A stretch of DNA of 64,000 bases from Pogona vitticeps (GCF_051106095.1 NC_135786.1:24765001-24829000), one strand, 5' to 3'. Shown: positions 13,001 to 23,733, numbered from the stretch's first letter. Program-made: numbers and translations. The notes: generated by a model not told the origin, from the sequence alone.

Positions 13001-13783
13001 AAGGTGGTCCCTATTTATCTACTTGCATTTACATGCTTTCGAACCGCTAGGTTGGTGGGAATTATGAGGGAGCAAGGTCCAAAAATTCAGTCAGACTGAG
13101 AGAATGGTCTTAATATGCCTATGAAGAAGTGGGCTGTAGTCCACCAAAATGTATGTCATTGAAGTTTGCTAGTCTTTAAGATACACTTATTTCTGCTGCT
13201 ACTGACTACCCCTCTGGCTTCTCCTCTGGAAATAGTCCTAACCTCGAACTGAGGAGGCTGGGATCTCTGGATCACATGCCAAGGGGGAGTGAAATTACAC
13301 AATGGCCAGAAATATGGTAGACATCTGTTAAACATGCTGTATTTTTTAAACTGTGTATCATACAGTATACATAGATTGTATGTCCTGTAGATATTATATT
13401 TGTAACTTTGATTTTTCTTTTGGCGGCTTTATCCTCCAGGACAAAAATGTGAACTCTGGCTTTGTGGATGTGTATTTACCTTGGCTGACATCTTGCTGGG
13501 AGCCACATTGCACCGTCTCAAGTTTCTAGGACTCTCTAAGAAATTCTGGGAAGATGGCAGCAGACCTAACCTACAGAACTTCTTTGAAAGGATACAAAAA
13601 CGTTTTGCCTTCAGGAAAGTTTTGGGAGACATACACACCACGCTTCTCTCAGCAGTGGTACCCAATGCCTTCAGGCTGGTCAAACGGAAACCTCCATCCT
13701 TTTTCGGAGCGTCCTTCCTTATGGGATCTCTAGGGGGGATGGGCTATTTTGCTTATTGGTATCTAAAGAAAAAATACATATAA
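6933..13783 (+). CDS. GDAP1L1: Ganglioside-induced differentiation-associated protein 1-like 1, C-terminal half (three exons)
   Basis: Exons 6933-7030, 8295-8409 and 13440-13783 join in frame with GT-AG borders and encode about 184 residues, roughly the second half of a protein of about 367. Diagnostic stretches are DLMKLDHEEEPQL, KILGELAMVLDQIEAELEKR, RLKFLGLSKKFWEDGSRPN and PNAFRLVKRKPPSFFGAS. GDAP1-family proteins have a GST-like fold, with a tail anchor known to place GDAP1 itself in the mitochondrial outer membrane. The last exon ends with a hydrophobic segment (FLMGSLGGMGYFAYWYL) before KKKYI, matching that anchor. The LADILLGATLHRL segment is the GST C-terminal helical core. GDAP1 also resembles this protein, but the LDHEEEPQL and C-terminal wording fit GDAP1L1, and the FITM2-R3HDML neighbourhood agrees. 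The 5' exons are off the left edge. Confidence 0.96.
7031..8294. other. GDAP1L1 intron, no element recognised
   Basis: Bounded by GTGAGA and TTTTATCTAG. Short open frames at about 7345 and 7806 have no recognised homology. The 7345 frame is hydrophobic but AT-driven. Confidence 0.6.
8295..8409 (+). CDS. GDAP1L1: GDAP1L1 coding exon (penultimate)
   Basis: 115 bp, GT-AG bounded (TCTAG|GCC and CAAG|GTACAC). It encodes AKILEHDNVNYL, then the helical KILGELAMVLDQIEAELEKR and KIEYQ. One base of the last codon is carried to the next exon, giving GGA. The charged helix is the GDAP1-family linker helix region. Confidence 0.95.
8410..9649. other. GDAP1L1 intron, no clear element
   Basis: AT-rich intron DNA. 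I see no exon, RNA gene or well-defined repeat here. Confidence 0.5.
9653..9838 (-). mobile_element. tRNA-derived SINE (family B), reverse copy
   Basis: AATAATAATTCTGTGCC begins the reverse tail, followed by CTTATGGTGACC, a poly-C run, GGTTTTATAGGTG and ACTACTCAGAAATGG. It ends in CACTGAGCTACCCC, the reverse of the tRNA A-box region. The copy is diverged and carries an expanded C tract at 9700-9711. Confidence 0.75.
10130..10335 (+). mobile_element. tRNA-headed SINE with an L2-type tail (family D)
   Basis: It contains CCAAGTTCAAATCCTC (B-box-like), then GGCTGTCGTGAGGATAAAG, and ends GAAAGGTAGGATAGAAATAT. This order matches a widespread squamate tRNA SINE whose tail resembles L2/CR1-type LINEs. 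A similar copy lies at 63000-63200. Confidence 0.6.
10336..11157. other. GDAP1L1 intron with one unassigned small frame
   Basis: An open frame at 10844-11059 (71 codons, hydrophobic C-terminus) is followed by AATAAA near 11136. No family is assigned. See findings. Confidence 0.4.
11158..11232 (-). mobile_element. Reversed LINE 3' tail
   Basis: (ATT)n, then TATTTATACCCCGCCTATCT and TCATTTCGACCACTCTAGGC. This is the reverse of the common squamate LINE ending in which a GCCGCC-type block leads into a GGCGGGGTATAAAT-type tail. Confidence 0.7.
11233..12639. other. GDAP1L1 intron, no element recognised
   Basis: Overlapping open frames at about 11240-11625 carry no recognised family. I see no splice-flanked exon or RNA gene. 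Confidence 0.45.
12640..12745 (+). mobile_element. Partial SINE (family D)
   Basis: CTCTGGATGATCTTAGGCCA, then GTCGTTTCTCCCTCTTTGAG, matches the middle of the tRNA/L2-tail SINE family. It ends in an AATAAATAC-type tail. Head missing. Confidence 0.5.
12849..13063 (-). mobile_element. Sauria-like tRNA SINE, truncated reverse copy (family A, copy 2)
   Basis: It begins with the reversed tail (GTAAAGGTAATTTTTGTCCA). The body GGGGGCGGTGCTCATCCCCG and TCTTCCGTGGTCATGTGGCC follows, and the copy stops after GAACCGCTAGGTTGG. The tRNA-like head is missing, so the copy is 5'-truncated relative to copy 1. Confidence 0.88.
13440..13783 (+). CDS. GDAP1L1: GDAP1L1 last coding exon
   Basis: The acceptor is ATCCTCCAG|GA. 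It encodes QKCELWLCGCVFTLADILLG through to KKKYI and a TAA stop at 13781-13783. It carries the GST C-terminal helical region and the C-terminal hydrophobic tail anchor flanked by lysines. The reading frame is intact and very close to the family sequence. Confidence 0.97.
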
Positions 13784-14850
13784 TGCTGGCTGTTCCAGTA
13801 TTTTGTTTGGTGTCTCTGTGCTGTGTGAACCCATGAGGAATTTTCAGTAATTGTAACGAAATTTGAAGCCAATATGAATAACTATGCTGTTAATGTAACA
13901 TTCCATAGTCTAGAAGTAGAAAACTTATACTGCAAGGAAGCAAGTCAACAAAAATATTCAACTTGTATAATGCCTTTTTTAAAGGTTTAAGTATTGTAAA
14001 ACTATAAGCAGTGGATGTGTCCTGATGCTTTACACAACCACTGCGGAGCAAAACTGCCCTCTAGCACAAGCAAGTCCCATCGACAAGCTAGGGTAACCCC
14101 AGTAACACAAAATGGAAAAATGGGGTTTCCTTCTGTACCTTTTCATAGTTTTTTGAATGTTTGTTGGCCACATAGCACATTTTTTCACAGGTGCAAATAG
14201 CAGAGACCTTTCTTTCCTAGGAGGTGTTGTAGTGTTGTGGTAAGATGGAAGCTTTAAAAAAAAAAAGAGGAAATAGAATGGACACTGTCAATTAGACCAC
14301 AGTAGTTTGTGAAGTTCTCAGTTAAGGTGGAAAAAAGTTATTTGTGGACGTGTGTCTCTCTCTTTGTATCAACATTTCCATTGGATCTTGTATTTTTATT
14401 GACCTGCGCTTAGAATGTATCCACTTTCTACTTCAATTTTTTAATTTTTTAATTGTATCTTACAGCCAATGGCCGATGGTTTTTTCTGATTGTAACCCTT
14501 GATTTTGCAGGTGAATTTCTGTCTTAACAAGGAGTCTGCCTCAAGTTGCTTTCATGAATTTGCCAAGCATCCTTCACCAATGGAGCCTTTCTGGACTCAT
14601 AACAACATAACTGTTTTCATGAGTTTCAAGCCATTTCCAAAAGATTTATTTTGTTTTTGTCTTTCTTTCTTGAGATTTTACCAACCATTTTCTGTTCTGT
14701 ATTTTTCTTAGAAACACTTTGCACAGAAAAAAAAATCACATTTCTCACTTTCTTGTGCCTTTTGCATGTTGGAAAGAGTAATGAGCATCACTGCTACTCA
14801 TGCTTTAAAAAGCCTCCAAGAATCTGAATAAACCATATGGGAGGAGTAAT
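13784..14850 (+). other. GDAP1L1: Probable GDAP1L1 3' UTR
   Basis: This AT-rich stretch follows the stop codon. The first convincing AATAAA is at 14827-14832 (CTGAATAAACC), so cleavage shortly after it is a reasonable guess. An open frame at 14499-14711 in this region has no recognised homology and is probably chance. Confidence 0.5.
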
Positions 14851-16001
14851 GGCTTTACATTTCTAAATGTGTTAAGCCTCAGTTGACTCATTTTCAAGAG
14901 TAAATTATGTACACATACATGCTTGGTTGTCTGTTTTAACAGAGTCTAGTGTTGGATGGGTCTCTAGCTTTCAGCCATGATTCTGGTGCATTTCAGACAA
15001 GGATTTTGTCATATAATTGCCTAGCCTTATTCATAGAATTTTATTTAGTGGTGGCAGGGTTTCAAATGTCATAATTGTCTCCACTTTTTAATCCTCCCAT
15101 TACAAGGTTCTTCCATCTGTTTTCCTTCCATAAAGAATCTGCTAAGAAAGAAAAGTTGGAACAGTGCCTTTCATCTGATAACATTAGCACCCTGAATTAC
15201 AAGAAATAATTACAAATACTAGGATGCCTTTCGGTATGTGCCTTTTCTTTTACTACTCTATTAATCGTAGCTAGCCATCCTATGTTTGATAGTAAGGACT
15301 GGGACTTCCAGGTCAAGGATGTGATTCTGAGACAGAATGAAATTTGCCACCCTAGAAAGTAGCCGTTATGAAGGGGGTGGTTGGTGGAAAACACGAAATC
15401 TTGGATTTCAGAATAAGATCTTGACCTTGAATACCAGGGAGGGGCATTTGACCTTGTATGCGTTATTGTTCGGCAGTGCAACAGATATATTTCATATGAA
15501 ATGAATTTATACAGTAGTTGGTATTTGATTTGGTAAAAAGGGTTTTCCCTCTCATCTCCTTCACTGCAGTCTTAAAATAGGATAGGCAGCTGGCAACAGA
15601 GTCTTCTGACATAGCTTCTTCCCTTGTATGAGGCTCTTTCAGGGAGTGGGGAACTGCCTTGGGCAGCCTCAAGGCATATTTATAGTACTAGCTGAAATTA
15701 GATGGTGATTATGAGTCACCATCTTCGTCATCATCTCTGAGAATATTTAAAGTATTATTTCTAAAGTATTGTTATGAGATGAATTAAATATTGTTTATCT
15801 TATTACCATAAAGGAAACTGTATTTCTTGCCACTGCCACCCATTGGGAGCCTAAATTGTGAGTTGCTGCATGGCGCTTAAGGATCAGGTGTGACATCCCA
15901 CATGACAGCAACAAACCTTTTTTCTTTACCTGGGGTTTACTCAGGCACATATTTAATGCACAGGTCAAAGTAACTTGACTTCAAGAGCCTTTGGGTCATG
16001 T
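14851..16001. other. Intergenic, no gene seen
   Basis: Intergenic DNA between the convergent GDAP1L1 and FITM2 genes. No recognised repeat or RNA gene was seen in this part. Confidence 0.5.
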
Positions 16002-16205
16002 ACTGGTTGGATAGCTCAGCGGATAGTTCAGTACCCCACTGTGCCTTCTGTGGGTTAAGTCAACCTGTGTGACTATGGGCAAGCTGCACAGTCCCCAGGG
16101 GTCCCCAGAAAAAGGGAATAGTAAATCACTTCTGGGCATTCTCTACCTGAAATATCCTGAAAAGGGTTGATGTAAGTCAGAATTGTCTTGATTGTTGTTA
16201 TTGTG
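16002..16205 (+). mobile_element. tRNA-derived SINE (family B)
   Basis: The head is TGGTTGGATAGCTCAGCGGA, the body contains GGGCAAGCTGCACAGTCC and AAATCACTTCTGGGCATTCT, and the 3' part has GTAAGTCAGAATTGTCTTGA before a TTGTTATTG tail. The A-box-like GGATAGCTCAG shows a tRNA origin. Confidence 0.85.
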
Positions 16206-16324
16206 GCATGTAGATGACAGAAGCTGAACCTTCCCACTCAGCAGTAACAAATTTCCTTAATCTGTCCCACCAAGCACTGCCCCCTTTTTTTCATTGCCTG
16301 AACTACTCTGTACAGTAAACAGGT

Positions 16325-16442
16325 GAGCTGATCGTCCACCTGTAGTCCTCCAAATGTTAGCAAATTGCTACACCCATCATGCCCCACGGAAGCCCAAACT
16401 GGCTGGGTTGACAGGAATACTAGTCTAGCAACCTCTGGAGTT
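16325..16442. mobile_element. hAT-like MITE copy (family C)
   Basis: Contains TGTAGTCCTCCAAATGTTAG, then CCCATCATGCCCC and CTGGCTGGGTTGAC, the order seen in a common small element whose best copy here is 49752-49904. The ends are eroded. Confidence 0.5.
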
Positions 16443-16639
16443 TGAATCTACAAGAAGGAATGAATAACATGACAAGCTATCCTTAATAATTTAATTTATT
16501 TATACCCTTTGCATGCTTTAGAAGTTGGTTGGCAATTTTCCAGGAAATTTATTTTTGGCCCTGCCCTTACACAGGCCTCACCACCAGATTTTTAAAGCAG
16601 TAGGATTTGATTTGAATGGTAAGTGTCTCGAGTTATTTA

Positions 16640-16878
16640 CCTAATATATAGCTCATTGGCTTAGGTATCCGGTTGTGGAGCTAGAGGTTGGGAACTCAAT
16701 TCCCCACTGTGCTTCCTGAGAGAAGAGCCGGCTTGTGTGGCCTTGGGAAAGCTGCACAAACCCAGGATGCCCAAGAAGAAGTGAATTGTAAATTCCTTCT
16801 GAGTATTCCATACCTGGAAAACCCTGAAAAGTGTTGCCATAAGTCAGAATTGACTTGATAGCATATGATTATTATTTT
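16640..16878 (+). mobile_element. tRNA-derived SINE (family B), near full length
   Basis: It has ATAGCTCATTGGCTTAGG, CAATTCCCCACTGTGCTTCC, GTGTGGCCTTGGGAAAGCTG, TTCCTTCTGAGTATTCC, TACCTGGAAAACCCTGAAAA, CATAAGTCAGAATTGACTTG and an ATTATT tail. It is the most complete uninterrupted family-B copy in the window. Confidence 0.9.
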
Positions 16879-17994
16879 ATACCACTTAAGATTTTTCTGA
16901 TAAACTGCAGACATTGACTGCATTTGAAACCTTGAAAAAGTGCCAACTGCTCTCTGTTTCCTAAAAGTGAAATATCATTGTTCGCGAAGTTTGAAGGGCA
17001 CTGAATTAGCTCACTTGTACATTTGTTGTAGTGGTTAGAACAGGGAAGGAAATAACATTTAGGGGCACTATGGACTAATTTTCCTATTGACATGGAGGAC
17101 CGAGGAGCATCCAGGTGAAGGCAGTACTGTGGACAACACTGAGCTAGAAGGAGTACCAGTAGAACTTAAGACCTCTGACTACAGGTACAGTATTTGTTTC
17201 CCAATATTTTATGTGCTTTTCAGATTCTGCAGTTTTGTGCAAATGGCAGCAGTAGATCTTGTATAATCCTCAGTATCTCAACATCATCCAAATGTGTTTC
17301 CTTGTTTTAATCTCTTTACCTCCAGAGCTGATCATCCTGCCTCTACTAAGTTCAATTGATTGAGCAATTTTATTTAAAACATTTATAGCCCACCCAATCT
17401 TTGTTCTTTGATGAGGCCCATAGAGCCGATGTGCCATGAGATAACTGACAGTACCAGAGAAAGAAATGTCAGATGTTCTAAAGTGATTAATGCCCCCCCA
17501 TATGTTGACCATTACCATATTTATGACATGCATTATTTGCACTGCTTTAAGTGGCGAAAGCAATCAAACAGACAAGTTCTCCTTATGCCCCATCATTATT
17601 TAAGACAGGATGTAGCACCACAGGCTCATTTTGGGTGAAATAACATATTTGCTAACAGATTAACGCGACTCTAGAAGGCAACTACCACCAAGTAATCAAA
17701 TACAACGCAACGTCTGAAACCGTTTGTGATACTATTGGAAAAACCAATGATTTCATCAGCCACTGATTTTTCAGAAATAAAAAATTCTTATCCCCCTCCC
17801 CTGCAGATCCTGAGGCTCTTATGGGATCCATTCATTGTACGAGAGCTGCTGGTGGTCATGGGTCAAGGATCTTTAATTTCCTAAATTTGCTGCCAGAAGT
17901 AAAATTGTGCTGGCAGGGACAATTTTTGGAAAATAAAGCCTCCCATCCTGTGCCCCCCAACTGCTTCCCCATGATTAAAGTGGAAGTCAAAATA
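16879..17994. other. Intergenic, no gene seen
   Basis: Open frames at about 17270-17563 (-) and 17408-17638 (+) overlap on opposite strands and match nothing I recognise. No clear repeat was identified. Confidence 0.45.
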
Positions 17995-18225
17995 ATAATG
18001 TGCTATCAAGTCAATTCTGACTTATGGCTACACATTTCAGGGTTTCTCAGGTAGAAAATACTCAAAAGTGGTTTACTATTCCCTTCTGGTATGACCTGCG
18101 ACTGCACAGTTTGTCCAGGGCCACATAGGCTGACTCTACTTCATAGGAGGCACAGTGGACAATTGAACTCCCAACCTCTGGGTTACGCAGCCAGATAATA
18201 AACCACTGAGATTTCAGCCATTAAG
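17995..18225 (-). mobile_element. tRNA-derived SINE (family B), reverse copy
   Basis: AATAATAATGTGCTATCAAG begins the reversed tail. TCTGACTTATGGCTACAC, TGGTTTACTATTCCC and GAGGCACAGTGGACAATTGA follow. The reversed tRNA head ends near GAGATTTCAGCC. Confidence 0.88.
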
Positions 18226-19057
18226 TCTAATGGGATTTACTCCCAGATAAGTGGGAATCTGTGTTCTTGTTTGGAAGTACATTTCAGTTAATTCAGCAGT
18301 ATTGAGTGAGCAATGGGTCTGTCATACGGCTCTTCATGAACGAAGGACTTATTAAACTAGTTCAATTGTATAGCATTGCTCAGTGACACTCACAAGGGGT
18401 TAGAGGGTTCTAAAATTGAGCTGCCAACTTTCTCTGCTGGTGTAACTTGTCAATCTTACTTTCATTATTCAAGAACTTTATAGACTGCCATGTTCAGATA
18501 TCAGAAGTCTCAAAAAGACAGAGCTAAACACAATTGTTAATCCCAATTAGAAAAGACCCATTGAATCAATGGAAATTTGGTAAATCACTTGCATAAATTC
18601 AGTTGAAACGGTGGATCTATTCTAGTTAGTTGTGGGGAAAATCCCCAGGGAACCGCCACTCGGAAGCCAGCCCAAGCAGCAGCTGCATGAAAACCAGGGA
18701 AAGATCTCTGATAGAATGAAGACAGACTGCAGTCTTTAGTTATGAGGCATATCATCGATGAAGATGTCTGCCTGTAAAAAATGTCTACAAAATGTCTACC
18801 TTCTTCTCCGGAGGCATGTCTTTTTATTAAGTACTATCATTAGCATTTTTTAGCATAAAGATAAGATTTTAGCCAAAGAGGCATCGAGTAACAATCTGTT
18901 TTAGGACATTCCACACATGCGCAGAGAATCACAGAACAATGCATCTTTATACTACAATAGCTTGATTATGCTAAACACCACTGAAGTACCCCTTAATAGC
19001 CACAAGATGGAATTTTAGGCTAAAAACTTCCCAGTTAGTAACAACTGAATTCAGTCC
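18226..19057. other. Intergenic, no element recognised
   Basis: AT-rich, no open frame of note, no recognised repeat. Confidence 0.5.
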
Positions 19058-19197
19058 AGGGCAAAGTGTGGCCCTTCAGATGTTATTACATTGCACCTCC
19101 CAGCATTCTTCACCATTGCTTATGCTGGTTAGTGCTAATGCAGGTTGCAGTTCAACATCTGAAGGGTTGTATTTTGCCTATCCCTAATTTAGGTGCA
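19058..19197. mobile_element. hAT-like MITE copy (family C)
   Basis: AAAGTGTGGCCCTTCAGATG on the left pairs with CATCTGAAGGGTTGTATTTT on the right. The interior carries CACCTCCCAGCATTCTTCAC. This is the arrangement of the 49752-49904 copy. Confidence 0.6.
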
Positions 19198-19237
19198 AGA
19201 TTCTTATACATTTTTTCATATTCCTTATTTTTATTTA

Positions 19238-19596
19238 CCAGTGGGGTCTCGACTTACGAACGGCTCGACATACGAACGTTTCGACTTACGAACAGCTCTC
19301 ATAGGAATATATGGACTCAACTTACGAACTTAGATTCGAGTTACGAACTCTTTTTTCCTTTTTTTTTTAAAGCTAAGTCATCTTAGGTTAAAAGGAAAAA
19401 AGAAGAAAAATATCCCCCTCTAGTGGCAGAAGATGGAATAGCAGCTTCCCATTAGTTTCTATGGACGAAAAGAGCAGATACGGATTAAATGGTTTTCAAT
19501 GCATTCCTATGGGAAATGCAGATTCGACTTAAGAACTTTTTGACCTGAGAACTGCCTTCCAATACGGATTAAGTTCGTAAGTCGAGACCCCACTTG
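19238..19596. mobile_element. Mariner-type palindromic MITE, TCGACTTAC subfamily (copy 2)
   Basis: About 359 bp, flanked by TA. The left end is CCAGTGGGGTCTCGACTTAC and the right end is GTAAGTCGAGACCCCACTTG. The interior repeats CGACTTACGAAC words in both directions. No coding capacity. It is the closest relative in the window to the copy at 6203-6460 but has a longer centre. Confidence 0.88.
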
Positions 19597-19860
19597 TATG
19601 TAATTGCAGCTTAAGTTATCCTAGTGAGCAAGATACAATCATGTGCTACAGCAGTGATCAGAGTGTAAGAAAGACTTAGAAACTACTGTCTATAAACCTA
19701 GATTACAAATAACCTTTGAACAGACTCAGAACATGAAGAAACAACAGGCGTTTCTTTGCAAACGTCCAAAGATCAAAACGACAAACACAAAATATACATG
19801 GATATGTATTGCACAGGTTTATTGCATTATACATAAATAGTGGAACCTATACAACTTTAA
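19597..19860. other. Intergenic, no element recognised
   Basis: Short single-copy-looking spacer between a MITE and a BovB fragment. Confidence 0.4.
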
Positions 19861-20460
19861 TGTTGAAATGAAGAAATTGGAATAGTTAAGAGATTTTGTA
19901 TACCTTGGTTCAGTCCAAATGGAGACTGCAGCCATGAAATCAGAAGACTAAGATTCAGAAGGGCAGCAATAAAGGGATTTAGAAAAGAGCATCAGGTTTA
20001 AGGATGTGTCACTGGAGACCAAGACTATCCACACTCTGGTATTTCTGATCACCATGTATGGGTGTGAAAGCTGGACAGTAAAGAAAGCTGACAGGGAAAA
20101 ATTGATTCATTCAAAATGTGGTGCTAGAGAAGACTCTGTGGATACCCAGGACTAGGAGAAAGATGAAGTGGCTCCTCGATCAAATCAAGCTTGAACTATC
20201 ACTGGAAGCAAAAATGTTGAAACAGGCTTGTCCCCATTATGAGAAGACAGAATTCTCAGGGAAAGAAAATAATGCTGGCCAAGGTTGAAGACAGCAGGAA
20301 AAGACGACCAAATATGAGATGTAGTGACTCCCTAAAGGAACCACAGTCTTGAGTTTACGAGAGCTGAGCAAGGCTGTTCAGGATGGGATATTTTGAAGAT
20401 TGCTGTTCATAGGGTCCGAGACAACTTGACAAGCACATTACAACAAAGTGGGAATCAAGG
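19861..20460 (+). mobile_element. RTE-BovB LINE fragment (ORF2 C-terminal part)
   Basis: Conceptual translation in shifting frames gives YLGSVQMETAAMKSEDLRF, then the MYGCESWT region (ATGTATGGGTGTGAAAGCTG), then MRRQNSQGKKIMLAKVEDSR and a SLRELSKAVQDG-like end. These match the C-terminal half of the BovB reverse transcriptase. Several stops and frame changes show an old dead copy. BovB is abundant in squamates and is known for horizontal transfer between reptiles and ruminants. Confidence 0.85.
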
Positions 20461-21410
20461 TAGGTGAGGAAAGTTGCATATATGTACAAACTCAGTTTAA
20501 AAGAAAATTTGGAGCATAGCTTTTAAATAAAATTTAAGAAATGGAAAATATCTAAATATTTATAAAATCACCCTTTATCTGTGCAACATAGAATACCATG
20601 CTGCTGGCATGAGGTGCTATCCAGACCAGGGAAATTTGTTTCCCTTCAAGATCCACTGCAGTCCACTGACAGAAAAATGTGATTCTACATATGCAAACCC
20701 ACTCTTATACCTCTATTTTTAGTATGGCTGGAACTAGCAGAAATATATGTGAATCATACACGTACGTGACAACATACCACCTTGTCTGTTACACCAGATA
20801 TTTTTCTGCCACACAACCAGGACCTGTTCTCACAATACCTCAATGCTGCAAATAGTCCCTGAAGACACAAGAATCAGATTGTTATGCAGCAAGTCACTGA
20901 GAGATGCAATTCTTCTATAAGTGGCGAGAGAAAGGAGCTAGAAAAGGGGGAGTGAGAGCAGGTTCAATTCAAAAACCTTCAGCCTGGCTTAGCCATTGGG
21001 AGATGGGCTTGTCGCCAAACCTCCTGCCTCTAGAAGAGAGGAGGTGGTATCATTCCCTCCTTCAAACAATCAAACATAAATACAAACCATCCCTATTGCA
21101 ACACTTGAGCGTACAGCATCTCAAGTGAGCCTCCAGATAATGAATGGACTGGGATGATTTAACAAGGGCAGAGAGGTGAAGTAAGTAAAGAGACCAGTAA
21201 AGAAACTGCTTGATTCCAGTTTAGAAGAAAGGTTTTATTTACCCATTCATAATGTTCCTGTTTTACAAGTAAATGCAAACTTAATAAATACCATTGTTGC
21301 TAAGCATATTCCATCTCCAATAGTGAACTCAGATATGGAAGGCAGTGATGTGGGAGGTCTGGGAGTGGCTGGAGGCATGCAAACAAAGCTTCTTTATATT
21401 CAACTGGATC
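20461..21410. other. Intergenic, no gene seen
   Basis: A frame at 20904-21128 matches no recognised family. A TTTATT motif near 21236 would be AATAAA on the minus strand and could serve a distal FITM2 3' end, but nothing else supports that. Confidence 0.4.
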
Positions 21411-21413
21411 TGT

Positions 21414-21567
21414 ATTCGTTGTCGTCGTTTAGTCGTGTCCGACTCTTCGTGACCCCATGGACCAGAGCACGCCAGGCCCTCCTATCTTCCACTGCCTCCC
21501 GGAGTTCTGTCAATTTCATGTTGGTTGCTTCGCAGACACTGTCCAGCCATCTCATCCTAAGGGTCTA
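21414..21567. mobile_element. BovB-related fragment
   Basis: GTCGTCGTTTAGTCGTGTCC, then GACTCTTCGTGACCCCATGG, is the sequence shared by BovB LINEs and the SINEs that use them. About 150 bp remain, ending CAGCCATCTCATCCTAAGGG. It could be a LINE piece or the body of a BovB-dependent SINE. Confidence 0.75.
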
Positions 21568-22450
21568 ATGTCTAGAAATATTTATGGAGATTCCCAACTT
21601 CAGAAGGACCAGTAACATGCTACTGAAAGAAAAAAAAAGAACTCTATGGCATGACCTCTAGTGTTCATTTTGGCAAGGGCAAAGTTGTCTATACGTCCCT
21701 GTGGTTTACTCAGAGTGAAATTTTAATGAAATAAATGCAAATTATTTCTGTCAAATGTGTCTAAGATCAAGGCATTAACACTATACAAACAGTAATTATT
21801 ATTTGTAATGAACACACTCACTGTTAATGAATTTGATTTGTTCAGCCATGGGGGAAAAAAAAGCAACTGACATGATGCAAATATTAAAACATTAATAGTA
21901 TCATATGGAGGATGGAAGAGAAACATAAAATAGGTTTTTAAATACCAGCATTGATATATCATATCAAGCCAAACTCAGCCACCAGTTCTAATATTTAATA
22001 CACCCAGACAAAAGAAAATATGTACAGGACTATTCGAACATATCGAATAAGCTTATGAAAATATATGCATATAAATAATAAAAAGAGAAGGCATTTCAAT
22101 TCATGCTGTTATTTTTTAATTCCAGCACACAATATTTAGAAACCTTTTTTAAAAAAATAAATGTAAGCTTACTGCTTATAGCATAATGGGGCAAAACATT
22201 GCCAAACGGAAAAATGTAACTTATAGAATCAGTTCTCAGCACGTTTTCACCATCAACAAGTCGCTTAGAGGAATCCTCAGTACCAAAATGTGTGGCAGAA
22301 AGGTCATTGTGTCCTTGGATGCTGAAACATTACAGCCACTGCAATTCATTTGAACACTTCCTGGGAATAGTAGTACCATAGTAGAGGCAACAGTTATCTC
22401 ATCCAACATGTAGCTTGATTTATTAATACTTGGCTTTTACCTTTATTGCA
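21568..22450. other. Intergenic, no element recognised
   Basis: AT-rich intergenic DNA without recognisable gene or repeat. Confidence 0.45.
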
Positions 22451-22486
22451 GGATGGCCAAGATAGCTCACAAAAATGAAACTAAAT

Positions 22487-22543
22487 AAATTGGGACTCTG
22501 CTATTTATCATTAGACCAATGATAAATAGCATGGTCCCAATTT
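22487..22543. repeat. Long near-perfect hairpin abutting a MITE
   Basis: 26-bp arms (22487-22512 and 22518-22543) match at 24 of 26 positions around a 5-bp loop AGACC. The arm sequence runs AAATTGGGAC, two differing bases, then TGCTATTTATCATT. The right arm ends at the T of the TA flank of the MITE at 22545. GGATGGCCA at 22451-22459 and TGGCCATCC at 22974-22982 form an outer inverted repeat around both. Confidence 0.9.
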
Positions 22544-22544
22544 A

Positions 22545-22966
22545 CAGTGGTGCCTCGCATAGTGATCGCTCTCTATAGCGATGAAATCGCTTTGCGATGG
22601 ACTTTTTGCGATCGCAAAAGCGATTGCTTTCCGATGGTCCCTATGGGTATTTCCGCTTTGCGATGATCGCAGGGAAGCGATCATCGCAAAGCCCCCATAT
22701 TCGCACAGCTGATCGGCGGTATCAAAACTGCCACCGGGGAAAAAACATGGCCGCCCGCTCTTTTTTTGGAACGGATTCCTTGCTTTAGAGGCACCGAAAA
22801 TGGCGGCGCTATGGAGGATCTTCGCTCAGCAGAGTTTTAAGCCCATAGGAATGCATTAATCGCATTTTAATGCGTTTCTATGGGCTTTTTTATTTCGCTT
22901 AGCAATGTTATCGCTTAGCAGTGATTTTTTCGGTACGAATCAACATCGCTAAGTGAGGCACCACTG
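22545..22966. mobile_element. Mariner-type palindromic MITE, GTGGTGCC subfamily (copy 1)
   Basis: 422 bp, TA on both sides (22543-22544, 22967-22968). The ends are CAGTGGTGCCTCGCATAGTG and TCGCTAAGTGAGGCACCACTG without its last base. The interior has repeated GCGATCG and GCGATGG words that pair across the element. No ORF resembles a transposase. Confidence 0.92.
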
Positions 22967-22968
22967 TA

Positions 22969-23733
22969 TTTCATGGCCATCCTATAAATCTAAGGTTCCC
23001 ATATGACCTCTGTGGTTATTCCCATTGCCTTTCACATGGGTAATGATAGTCTAAATTGCTTTCAGTCATGAAAAGTGCCGTGCACACCAACTCTTTGTGC
23101 AATACAGATGTCATTGAAATTTGGCACATTTGTACAAGTTGTTTTAATCCCTCAAAATATAAATAGCAGAATCCTAAATACTAAGAGTGTGATCTGTTAA
23201 GGTGCTTAACATTCCTGCCATGTACACTTGCAATGTATATGTTCCTCATTGCTAGGTGTATTGGGACCAGGGTTTTAAAAAGCAACTTCGCAGTTAAGTT
23301 CAGGGCAACCTTCGGAAGGAAAATGGCTAGGAAAACCTATGTGAATCAGGTCAATATGCCACACATGACACCGGATAATTTGAGAAGTAACTACCATAGA
23401 AGCTCAAAGGTATTTACTTATAAGTAAATGCATTTAAGCTTGAACTGCATATCACTTTGAATAAACATACTCCACCTCAATAGGTGTGTGGATCACACAC
23501 TTAACATGAAACATTCAAACCACTTATTGAAATATTCCCATCAATTTTGGCTTTAAGGATGACAGTCAAATTTCCTGATAACATTGGAGCTGAATCAATT
23601 ACTTCCCTAGGATGATACTTGAACTAAAAAGTTGCAAATTTTGTGATTCTTAGCTCTTGCTCATAAGTATCTGGACTTCTGGATACAATATACAAAACAA
23701 TACCATCTATTAATGTTGGGGATTTCAAAAGTA
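22969..23733. other. Intergenic, no element recognised
   Basis: Nothing identifiable apart from the outer TGGCCATCC arm at 22974-22982. Confidence 0.45.
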
